Source of the DNA: Climacium dendroides
Taxonomy: Eukaryota; Streptophyta; Bryopsida; Hypnales; Climaciaceae
Assembly: GCA_950106755.1 (NCBI GenBank)
Contig: CATNNA010000007.1
Span: forward strand, 930,001-994,000
Length of the DNA: 64,000 nucleotides
Direction: 5' to 3'
Part shown: positions 1-10,200 of the stretch, in pieces
Layout: every line of letters begins with the position of its first letter
How positions within the stretch are numbered: position 1 is the stretch's first letter
Translations under genes and position numbers: made by a program
Notes under the pieces: model-generated
Told to the model about the DNA's origin: nothing
Databases searched by the model: none
What the model saw: the letters and a program-made list of their open reading frames with translations, nothing else

Positions 1-24
1 CTTGGCAAATGCAAATGTTGCAAG
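1..24 (+). other. Imperfect inverted repeat with a one-base bulge, one per unit
   Basis: CTTG (1-4) plus CAA (6-8) can pair with TTGCAAG (18-24), giving a 7-bp stem with base 5 bulged and a 9-base loop. The common G/A variant in the array (CTTGGC or CTTGAC) falls exactly on the bulged base and keeps the stem. The ten 362-bp units lose TGGC and so lose the stem. This is a structural possibility in single strands; nothing shows that it forms. Confidence 0.45.
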
Positions 25-34
25 ATGTCATTTT

Positions 35-45
35 CAAATCATTTG
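35..45 (+). other. Pseudo-palindrome CAAATSATTTG with a G/C centre
   Basis: Every unit carries CAAATCATTTG or CAAATGATTTG. The two forms are exact reverse complements of each other and differ only at the central base (unit position 40). In G-form units the left flank also makes the hairpin TCATTT-TC-AAATGA. The two alleles alternate throughout the window and are among its commonest polymorphisms. Confidence 0.9.
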
Positions 46-183
46 TAACAACTTATTTGATGGTCTAAATTGGAAGGAAATGTGTGAGAATTTCAAAAAG
101 AGATCGTGGACTTGTCTTGTACTTTGACGCCCCAACCTCAAATCTCATGCACATTGCACGTCGAAATATGCAAGCAAAGAAAA

Positions 184-366
184 TGTGCAAGTTGCCAATG
201 CTCCAAGCCTTCCATTAGCAATTGGAAAATGGTAATTCATGGAGAAAATGTGAAGGCAATGCGTGACCAATGCAACAAAATAGAATTGGGCTTGCCTTGC
301 ACTTAGAGGGCCACAATCATTTCAATCCTCATAGACGTTGCACGATGGAAAAGGAAAGCAAGAATA
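184..366 (+). repeat. Half-unit B of the dimeric satellite unit (~183 bp)
   Basis: This is the diverged partner of half A. It holds the most conserved stretch of the unit (219-300) and, just after it, the most variable one (304-360). The variable part exists in two main haplotypes, one with CTCATAGACG...GATGGAAAAG and one with CTCCTAGATG...GTAGGAATAG. The A/B alternation never breaks in the window: no A-A or B-B junction and no ~183-bp unit is seen, so the homogenised unit is the 366-bp dimer. Confidence 0.78.
219..300 (+). other. Conserved core of the satellite unit
   Basis: Across the copies this ~80-bp stretch, from AATTGGAAAATGG to TTGCCTTGC, rarely changes. The few exceptions seen are GCGTTACC (units starting 4759, 7321, 11713), GACTAATG (nine units in 6589-22326), a G at 588, changes at 56545 and 62774, and two or three changes near 63150-63160 and 63543. 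By contrast the neighbouring 304-360 segment has many alternative states. A conserved block beside a variable one can reflect a protein-binding constraint or a conversion hotspot; the sequence alone does not decide. Confidence 0.6.
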
Positions 367-3300
367 CTTGGCAAATGCAAATGTTGCAAGATGTCATTTT
401 CAAATGATTTGTAACAACTTATTTGATGGTCTAAATTGGAAGGAAATGTGTGAGAATTTCAAAAAGAGATCGTGGACTTTCCTTGTACTTTGACGCCCCA
501 ACCTCAAATCTCATGCACATTGCACGTCGAAATATGCAAGCAAAGAGGATGTGTAAGTTGCCAATGCTCCAAGCCTTCCTTTTGCGATTGGAAAATGGTA
601 ATTCATGGAGAAAATGTGAAGGCAATGCGTGACCAATGCAACAAAATAGAATTGGGCTTGCCTTGCACTTAGAGGGCCACAATCATTTCAATCTTCATAG
701 ACGTTGCACGATGGAAAAGGAAAGCAAGAATACTTGGCAAATGCAAATGTTGCAAGATGTCATTTTCAAATGATTTGTAACAACTTATTTGATGGTCTAA
801 ATTGGAAGGAAATGTGTGAGAATTTCAAAAAGAGATCGTGGACTTGTCTTGTACTTTGACGCCCCAACCTCAAATCTCATGCACATTGCACGTCGAAATA
901 TGCAAGCAAAGAAAATGTGCAAGTTGCCAATGCTCCAAGCCTTCCTCTTGCAATTGGAAAATGGTAATTCATGGAGAAAATGTGAAGGCAATGCGTGACC
1001 AATGCAACAAAATAGAATTGGGCTTGCCTTGCACTTAGAGGGCCACAATCATTTCAATCCTCATAGACGTTGCACGATGGAAAAGGAAAGCAAGAATACT
1101 TGGCAAATGCAAATGTTGCAAGATGTCATTTTCAAATGATTTGTAACAACTTATTTGATGGTCTAAATTGGAAGGAAATGTGTGAGAATTTCAAAAAGAG
1201 ATCGTGGACTTGTCTTGTACTTTGACGCCCCAACCTCAAATCTCATGCACATTGCACGTCGAAATATGCAAGCAAAGAAGATGTGTAAGTTGCCAATGCT
1301 CCAAGCCTTCCTTTTGCAATTGGAAAATGGTAATTCATGGAGAAAATGTGAAGGCAATGCGTGACCAATGCAACAAAATAGAATTGGGCTTGCCTTGCAC
1401 TTAGAGGGCCACAATCATTTCAATCCTCATAGACGTTGCACGATGGAAAAGGAAAGCAAGAATACTTGGCAAATGCAAATGTTGCAAGATGTCATTTTCA
1501 AATGATTTGTAACAACTTATTTGATGGTCTAAATTGGAAGGAAATGTGTGAGAATTTCAAAAAGAGATCGTGGACTTGTCTTGTACTTTGACGCCCCAAC
1601 CTCAAATCTCATGCACATTGCACGTCGAAATATGCAAGCAAAGAAAATGTGCAAGTTGCCAATGCTCCAAGCCTTCCTTTTGCAATTGGAAAATGGTAAT
1701 TCATGGAGAAAATGTGAAGGCAATGCGTGACCAATGCAACAAAATAGAATTGGGCTTGCCTTGCACTTGGAGGGCCACAATCATATCAAACCTCCTAGAT
1801 GTTGCACGTAGGAATAGGAAAGCAAGAATACTTGACAAATGCAAATGTTGCAAGATGTCATTTTCAAATCATTTGTAACAACTTATATGATGGTCTAAAT
1901 TGGAAGGGAATGTGTGAGAATTTCAAAAAGAGATCGTGGACTTGTCTTGTACTTTGACGCCCCAACCTCAAATCTCATGCACATTGCACGTCGAAATATG
2001 CAAGCAAAGAAAATGTGCAAGTTGCCAATGCTCCAAGCCTTCCTTTTGCAATTGGAAAATGGTAATTCATGGAGAAAATGTGAAGGCAATGCGTGACCAA
2101 TGCAACAAAATAGAATTGGGCTTGCCTTGCACTTGGAGGGCCACAATCATTTCCGTCCTCATAGACGTTGCACGATGGAAAAGGAAAGCAAGAATACTTG
2201 GCAAATGCAAATGTTGCAAGATGTCATTTTCAAATGATTTGTAACAACTTATATGATGGTCTAAATTGGAAGGGAATGTGTGAGAATTTCAAAAAGAGAT
2301 CGTGGACTTGTCTTGTACTTTGACGCCCCAACCTCAAATCTCATGCACATTGCACGTCGAAATATGCAAGCAAAGAAAATGTGCAAGTTGCCAATGCTCC
2401 AAGCCTTCCTTTTGCAATTGGAAAATGGTAATTCATGGAGAAAATGTGAAGGCAATGCGTGACCAATGCAACAAAATAGAATTGGGCTTGCCTTGCACTT
2501 AGAGGGCCACAATCATTTCAATCCTCATAGACGTTGCACGATGGAAAAGGAAAGCAAGAATACTTGGCAAATGCAAATGTTGCAAGATGTCATTTTCAAA
2601 TGATTTGTAACAACTTATTTGATGGTCTAAATTGGAAGGAAATGTGTGAGAATTTCAAAAAGAGATCGTGGACTTGTCTTGTACTTTGACGCCCCAACCT
2701 CAAATCTCATGCACATTGCACGTCGAAATATGCAAGCAAAGAAAATGTGCAAGTTGCCAATGCTCCAAGCCTTCCTTTTGCAATTGGAAAATGGTAATTC
2801 ATGGAGAAAATGTGAAGGCAATGCGTGACCAATGCAACAAAATAGAATTGGGCTTGCCTTGCACTTGGAGGGCCACAATCATATCAAACCTCCTAGATGT
2901 TGCACGTAGGAATAGGAAAGCAAGAATACTTGACAAATGCAAATGTTGCAAGATGTCATTTTCAAATCATTTGTAACAACTTATATGATGGTCTAAATTG
3001 GAAGGGAATGTGTGAGAATTTCAAAAAGAGATCGTGGACTTGTCTTGTACTTTGACGCCCCAACCTCAAATCTCATGCACATTGCACGTCGAAATATGCA
3101 AGCAAAGAAAATGTGCAAGTTGCCAATGCTCCAAGCCTTCCTTTTGCAATTGGAAAATGGTAATTCATGGAGAAAATGTGAAGGCAATGCGTGACCAATG
3201 CAACAAAATAGAATTGGGCTTGCCTTGCACTTGGAGGGCCACAATCATTTCCGTCCTCATAGACGTTGCACGATGGAAAAGGAAAGCAAGAATACTTGGC

Positions 3301-4104
3301 AAATGCAAATGTTGCAAGATGTCATTTTCAAATGATTTGTAACAACTTATATGATGGTCTAAATTGGAAGGGAATGTGTGAGAATTTCAAAAAGAGATCG
3401 TGGACTTGTCTTGTACTTTGACGCCCCAACCTCAAATCTCATGCACATTGCACGTCGAAATATGCAAGCAAAGAAAATGTGCAAGTTGCCAATGCTCCAA
3501 GCCTTCCTTTTGCAATTGGAAAATGGTAATTCATGGAGAAAATGTGAAGGCAATGCGTGACCAATGCAACAAAATAGAATTGGGCTTGCCTTGCACTTGG
3601 AGGGCCACAATCATTTCCGTCCTCATAGACGTTGCACGATGGAAAAGGAAAGCAAGAATACTTGGCAAATGCAAATGTTGCAAGATGTCATTTTCAAATG
3701 ATTTGTAACAACTTATATGATGGTCTAAATTGGAAGGGAATGTGTGAGAATTTCAAAAAGAGATCGTGGACTTGTCTTGTACTTTGACGCCCCAACCTCA
3801 AATCTCATGCACATTGCACGTCGAAATATGCAAGCAAAGAAGATGTGTAAGTTGCCAATGCTCCAAGCCTTCCTTTTGCAATTGGAAAATGGTAATTCAT
3901 GGAGAAAATGTGAAGGCAATGCGTGACCAATGCAACAAAATAGAATTGGGCTTGCCTTGCACTTAGAGGGCCACAATCATTTCAATCCTCATAGACGTTG
4001 CACGATGGAAAAGGAAAGCAAGAATACTTGGCAAATGCAAATGTTGCAAGATGTCATTTTCAAATGATTTGTAACAACTTATTTGATGGTCTAAATTGGA
4101 AGGA

Positions 4105-7100
4105 AATGTGTGAGAATTTCAAAAAGAGATCGTGGACTTGTCTTGTACTTTGACGCCCCAACCTCAAATCTCATGCACATTGCACGTCGAAATATGCAAG
4201 CAAAGAAAATGTGCAAGTTGCCAATGCTCCAAGCCTTCCTTTTGCAATTGGAAAATGGTAATTCATGGAGAAAATGTGAAGGCAATGCGTGACCAATGCA
4301 ACAAAATAGAATTGGGCTTGCCTTGCACTTGGAGGGCCACAATCATATCAAACCTCCTAGATGTTGCACGTAGGAATAGGAAAGCAAGAATACTTGACAA
4401 ATGCAAATGTTGCAAGATGTCATTTTCAAATCATTTGTAACAACTTATATGATGGTCTAAATTGGAAGGGAATGTGTGAGAATTTCAAAAAGAGATCGTG
4501 GACTTGTCTTGTACTTTGACGCCCCAACCTCAAATCTCATGCACATTGCACGTCGAAATATGCAAGCAAAGAAAATGTGCAAGTTGCCAATGCTCCAAGC
4601 CTTCCTTTTGCAATTGGAAAATGGTAATTCATGGAGAAAATGTGAAGGCAATGCGTGACCAATGCAACAAAATAGAATTGGGCTTGCCTTGCACTTGGAG
4701 GGCCACAATCATTTCCGTCCTCATAGACGTTGCACGATGGAAAAGGAAAGCAAGAATACTTGGCAAATGCAAATGTTGCAAGATGTCATTTTCAAATGAT
4801 TTGTAACAACTTATATGATGGTCTAAATTGGAAGGGAATGTGTGAGAATTTCAAAAAGAGATCGTGGACTTGTCTTGTACTTTGACGCCCCAACCTCAAA
4901 TCTCATGCACATTGCACGTCGAAATATGCAAGCAAAGAAAATGTGCAAGTTGCCAATGCTCCAAGCCTTCCTTTTGCAATTGGAAAATGGTAATTCATGG
5001 AGAAAATGTGAAGGCAATGCGTTACCAATGCAACAAAATAGAATTGGGCTTGCCTTGCACTTAGAGGGCCACAATCATATCAAACCTCCTAGATGTTGCA
5101 CGTATGAATAGGAAAGCAAGAATACTTGGCAAATGCAAATGTTGCAAGATGTCATTTTCAAATGATTTGTAACAACTTATTTGATGGTCTAAATTGGAAG
5201 GAAATGTGTGAGAATTTCAAAAAGAGATCGTGGACTTGTCTTGTACTTTGACGCCCCAACCTCAAATCTCATGCACATTGCACGTCGAAATATGCAAGCA
5301 AAGAAAATGTGCAAGTTGCCAATGCTCCAAGCCTTCCTTTTGCAATTGGAAAATGGTAATTCATGGAGAAAATGTGAAGGCAATGCGTGACCAATGCAAC
5401 AAAATAGAATTGGGCTTGCCTTGCACTTAGAGGGCCACAATCATTTCCGTCCTCATAGACGTTGCACGATGGAAAAGGAAAGCAAGAATACTTGACAAAT
5501 GCAAATGTTGCAAGATGTCATTTTCAAATGATTTGTAACAACTTATTTGATGGTCTAAATTGGAAGGGAATGTGTGAGAATTTCAAAAAGAGATCGTGGA
5601 CTTGTCTTGTACTTTGACGCCCCAACCTCAAATCTCATGCACATTGCACGTCGAAATATGCAAGCAAAGAAAATGTGCAAGTTGCCAATGCTCCAAGCCT
5701 TCCATTAGCAATTGGAAAATGGTAATTCATGGAGAAAATGTGAAGGCAATGCGTGACCAATGCAACAAAATAGAATTGGGCTTGCCTTGCATTTGGAGGG
5801 CCACAATCATATCAAACCTCCTAGATGTTGCACGTAGGAATAGGAAAGCAAGAATACTTGACAAATGCAAATGTTGCAAGATGTCATTTTCAAATCATTT
5901 GTAACAACTTATTTGATGGTCTAAATTGGAAGGGAATGTGTGAGAATTTCAAAAAGAGATCGTGGACTTGTCTTGTACTTTGACGCCCCAACCTCAAATC
6001 TCATGCACATTGCACGTCGAAATATGCAAGCAAAGAAAATGTGCAAGTTGCCAATGCTCCAAGCCTTCCTTTTGCAATTGGAAAATGGTAATTCATGGAG
6101 AAAATGTGAAGGCAATGCGTGACCAATGCAACAAAATAGAATTGGGCTTGCCTTGCACTTGGACGGCCACAATCATTTCAAACCTCATAGACGTTGCACG
6201 ATGGAAAAGGAAAGCAAGAATACTTGGCAAATGCAAATGTTGCAAGATGTCATTTTCAAATGATTTGTAACAATTTATTTGATGGTCTAAATTGGAAGGG
6301 AATGTGTGAGAATTTCAAAAAGAGATCGTGGACTTGTCTTGTACTTTGACGCCCCAACCTCAAATCTCATGCACATTGCACGTCGAAATATGCAAGCAAA
6401 GAAAATGTGCAAGTTGCCAATGCTCCAAGCCTTCCTCTTGCAATTGGAAAATGGTAATTCATGGAGAAAATGTGAAGGCAATGCGTGACCAATGCAACAA
6501 AATAGAATTGGGCTTGCCTTGCACTTGGACGGCCACAATCATTTCAAACCTCATAGACGTTGCACGATGGAAAAGGAAAGCAAGAATACTTGACAAATGC
6601 AAATGTTGCAAGATGTCATTTTCAAATGATTTGTAACAACTTATTTGATGGTCTAAATTGGAAGGGAATGTGTGAGAATTTCAAAAAGAGATCGTGGACT
6701 TGTCTTGTACTTTGACGCCCCAACCTCAAATCTCATGCACATTGCACGTCGAAATATGCAAGCAAAGAAAATGTGTAAGTTGCCAATGCTCCAAGCCTTC
6801 CATTAGCAATTGGAAAATGGTAATTCATGGAGAAAATGTGAAGGCAATGCGTGACTAATGCAACAAAATAGAATTGGGCTTGCCTTGCATTTGGAGGGCC
6901 ACAATCATATCAATCCTCCTAGATGTTGCACGTAGGAATAGGAAAGCAAGAATACTTGACAAATGCAAATGTTGCAAGATGTCATTTTCAAATGATTTGT
7001 AACAATTTATTTGATGGTCTAAATTGGAAGGGAATGTGTGAGAATTTCAAAAAGAGATCGTGGACTTGTCTTGTACTTTGACGCCCCAACCTCAAATCTC

Positions 7101-7258
7101 ATGCACATTGCACGTCGAAATATGCAAGCAAAGAAAATGTGCAAGTTGCCAATGCTCCAAGCCTTCCTTTTGCAATTGGAAAATGGTAATTCATGGAGAA
7201 AATGTGAAGGCAATGCGTGACCAATGCAACAAAATAGAATTGGGCTTGCCTTGCACTT
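4105..7258 (+). repeat. Copy 1 of a 3154-bp block repeated 19 units away
   Basis: All diagnostic sites I compared in this ~8.6-unit block match 11059-14212 at an offset of exactly 6954 bp (19 x 366), including the rare GCGTTACC unit at 4759. The match begins after the GGAAATG/GGGAATG difference at 4104 and ends at the TGG/TAG difference at 7259. Confidence 0.8.
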
Positions 7259-10200
7259 GGACGGCCACAATCATTTCAAACCTCATAGACGTTGCACGAT
7301 GGAAAAGGAAAGCAAGAATACTTGGCAAATGCAAATGTTGCAAGATGTCATTTTCAAATGATTTGTAACAACTTATATGATGGTCTAAATTGGAAGGGAA
7401 TGTGTGAGAATTTCAAAAAGAGATCGTGGACTTGTCTTGTACTTTGACGCCCCAACCTCAAATCTCATGCACATTGCACGTCGAAATATGCAAGCAAAGA
7501 AAATGTGCAAGTTGCCAATGCTCCAAGCCTTCCTTTTGCAATTGGAAAATGGTAATTCATGGAGAAAATGTGAAGGCAATGCGTTACCAATGCAACAAAA
7601 TAGAATTGGGCTTGCCTTGCACTTAGAGGGCCACAATCATATCAAACCTCCTAGATGTTGCACGTATGAATAGGAAAGCAAGAATACTTGGCAAATGCAA
7701 ATGTTGCAAGATGTCATTTTCAAATGATTTGTAACAACTTATTTGATGGTCTAAATTGGAAGGAAATGTGTGAGAATTTCAAAAAGAGATCGTGGACTTG
7801 TCTTGTACTTTGACGCCCCAACCTCAAATCTCATGCACATTGCACGTCGAAATATGCAAGCAAAGAAAATGTGCAAGTTGCCAATGCTCCAAGCCTTCCA
7901 TTAGCAATTGGAAAATGGTAATTCATGGAGAAAATGTGAAGGCAATGCGTGACCAATGCAACAAAATAGAATTGGGCTTGCCTTGCATTTGGAGGGCCAC
8001 AATCATATCAAACCTCCTAGATGTTGCACGTAGGAATAGGAAAGCAAGAATACTTGACAAATGCAAATGTTGCAAGATGTCATTTTCAAATCATTTGTAA
8101 CAACTTATTTGATGGTCTAAATTGGAAGGGAATGTGTGAGAATTTCAAAAAGAGATCGTGGACTTGTCTTGTACTTTGACGCCCCAACCTCAAATCTCAT
8201 GCACATTGCACGTCGAAATATGCAAGCAAAGAAAATGTGCAAGTTGCCAATGCTCCAAGCCTTCCTTTTGCAATTGGAAAATGGTAATTCATGGAGAAAA
8301 TGTGAAGGCAATGCGTGACCAATGCAACAAAATAGAATTGGGCTTGCCTTGCACTTGGACGGCCACAATCATTTCAAACCTCATAGACGTTGCACGATGG
8401 AAAAGGAAAGCAAGAATACTTGGCAAATGCAAATGTTGCAAGATGTCATTTTCAAATGATTTGTAACAATTTATTTGATGGTCTAAATTGGAAGGGAATG
8501 TGTGAGAATTTCAAAAAGAGATCGTGGACTTGTCTTGTACTTTGACGCCCCAACCTCAAATCTCATGCACATTGCACGTCGAAATATGCAAGCAAAGAAA
8601 ATGTGCAAGTTGCCAATGCTCCAAGCCTTCCTCTTGCAATTGGAAAATGGTAATTCATGGAGAAAATGTGAAGGCAATGCGTGACCAATGCAACAAAATA
8701 GAATTGGGCTTGCCTTGCACTTGGACGGCCACAATCATTTCAAACCTCATAGACGTTGCACGATGGAAAAGGAAAGCAAGAATACTTGACAAATGCAAAT
8801 GTTGCAAGATGTCATTTTCAAATGATTTGTAACAACTTATTTGATGGTCTAAATTGGAAGGGAATGTGTGAGAATTTCAAAAAGAGATCGTGGACTTGTC
8901 TTGTACTTTGACGCCCCAACCTCAAATCTCATGCACATTGCACGTCGAAATATGCAAGCAAAGAAAATGTGTAAGTTGCCAATGCTCCAAGCCTTCCATT
9001 AGCAATTGGAAAATGGTAATTCATGGAGAAAATGTGAAGGCAATGCGTGACTAATGCAACAAAATAGAATTGGGCTTGCCTTGCATTTGGAGGGCCACAA
9101 TCATATCAATCCTCCTAGATGTTGCACGTAGGAATAGGAAAGCAAGAATACTTGACAAATGCAAATGTTGCAAGATGTCATTTTCAAATGATTTGTAACA
9201 ATTTATTTGATGGTCTAAATTGGAAGGGAATGTGTGAGAATTTCAAAAAGAGATCGTGGACTTGTCTTGTACTTTGACGCCCCAACCTCAAATCTCATGC
9301 ACATTGCACGTCGAAATATGCAAGCAAAGAAAATGTGCAAGTTGCCAATGCTCCAAGCCTTCCTTTTGCAATTGGAAAATGGTAATTCATGGAGAAAATG
9401 TGAAGGCAATGCGTGACCAATGCAACAAAATAGAATTGGGCTTGCCTTGCACTTGGACGGCCACAATCATTTCAAACCTCATAGACGTTGCACGATGGAA
9501 AAGGAAAGCAAGAATACTTGGCAAATGCAAATGTTGCAAGATGTCATTTTCAAATGATTTGTAACAATTTATTTGATGGTCTAAATTGGAAGGGAATGTG
9601 TGAGAATTTCAAAAAGAGATCGTGGACTTGTCTTGTACTTTGACGCCCCAACCTCAAATCTCATGCACATTGCACGTCGAAATATGCAAGCAAAGAAAAT
9701 GTGTAAGTTGCCAATGCTCCAAGCCTTCCATTAGCAATTGGAAAATGGTAATTCATGGAGAAAATGTGAAGGCAATGCGTGACTAATGCAACAAAATAGA
9801 ATTGGGCTTGCCTTGCATTTGGAGGGCCACAATCATATCAATCCTCCTAGATGTTGCACGTAGGAATAGGAAAGCAAGAATACTTGACAAATGCAAATGT
9901 TGCAAGATGTCATTTTCAAATGATTTGTAACAATTTATTTGATGGTCTAAATTGGAAGGGAATGTGTGAGAATTTCAAAAAGAGATCGTGGACTTGTCTT
10001 GTACTTTGACGCCCCAACCTCAAATCTCATGCACATTGCACGTCGAAATATGCAAGCAAAGAAAATGTGCAAGTTGCCAATGCTCCAAGCCTTCCTTTTG
10101 CAATTGGAAAATGGTAATTCATGGAGAAAATGTGAAGGCAATGCGTGACCAATGCAACAAAATAGAATTGGGCTTGCCTTGCACTTGGACGGCCACAATC

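Larger units (their letters stand above)
1..183 (+). repeat. Half-unit A of the dimeric satellite unit (~183 bp)
   Basis: This half can be aligned to positions 184-366 with few gaps. Shared anchors include CTCAT followed by TTGCACG (154-160 here, 338-344 in half B; distance 184), GCAAGCAAAGAA against GAAAGCAAGAAT, and TGTCTTGTACTTT against TGCCTTGCACTTA. By eye about 70% of bases match in the best ~65-bp stretch (60-125 against about 239-305), and roughly 60-65% overall. Half A alone carries the CAAATSATTTG pseudo-palindrome. The unit is best read as an ancient duplication of a ~183-bp monomer that has since been amplified as a dimer. Confidence 0.8.
1..366 (+). repeat. Reference satellite unit (first copy) with internal map
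   Basis: This is the first complete unit, about 39% GC by hand count (144 of 366), with seven CpG sites. Internal landmarks are: a possible hairpin at 1-24; the pseudo-palindrome CAAATSATTTG at 35-45; GATC at 102-105; GTAC at 119-122; CACGTCG at 157-163; a variable patch at 212-218 (CCTTTTGC, CCATTAGC or CCTCTTGC); a nearly invariant core at 219-300; GGCC at 309-312; and a highly variable segment from about 304 into the first 60 bases of the next unit. Sau3AI (GATC), RsaI (GTAC) and HaeIII (GGCC) should therefore each cut the array into a 366-bp ladder. This copy carries the CCATTAGC form, C at position 40 and TAG at 304-306. Confidence 0.97.
1..5490 (+). repeat. Zone I: 15 satellite units, mixed TAG/TGG types
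   Basis: Units here mostly carry the GGAAATG or GGGAATG variants and either TAG or TGG at unit position 304-306. Three neighbours recur in order: a type with GAAGATGTGTAAG (units starting 1099, 3661), a type with CTCCTAGATG and GTAGGAATAG (1465, 2563, 4027), and a type with TTCCGTCCTC (1831, 2929, 3295, 4393). The trio starting at 1099 repeats at 3661, a 2562-bp (7-unit) offset. The unit at 367 is the most individual, with TTTCCTTG, GAGGATGTG and GCGATTGG. No other sequence is present. Confidence 0.9.

Noticed and set aside
9..17. POU/octamer site ATGCAAAT in each unit
   Set aside because: A perfect 8-mer is present, but it is short, the host is unknown and no promoter context exists. It is noted only because it occurs once per unit.
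1..366. 5S rDNA or other tandem RNA-gene unit (unit length would fit)
   Set aside because: No 5S rRNA-like internal promoter or conserved stem sequence, no tRNA or snRNA motif and no T-rich terminator are visible in the unit.
1..366. CENP-B box
   Set aside because: The required CGGG core with TTCG at the proper spacing is absent on both strands; the unit contains no CGGG.
431..682. Recurrent 83-codon minus-strand frame as a conserved small protein
   Set aside because: Its persistence follows from low unit divergence. All CCATTAGC units have a TAA in it, and the start is TTG.
6769..6780. 5' splice site GTAAGT in the GTGTAAG variant units
   Set aside because: It arises from a single C-to-T change in a minority of units, with no exon or paired acceptor to support splicing.
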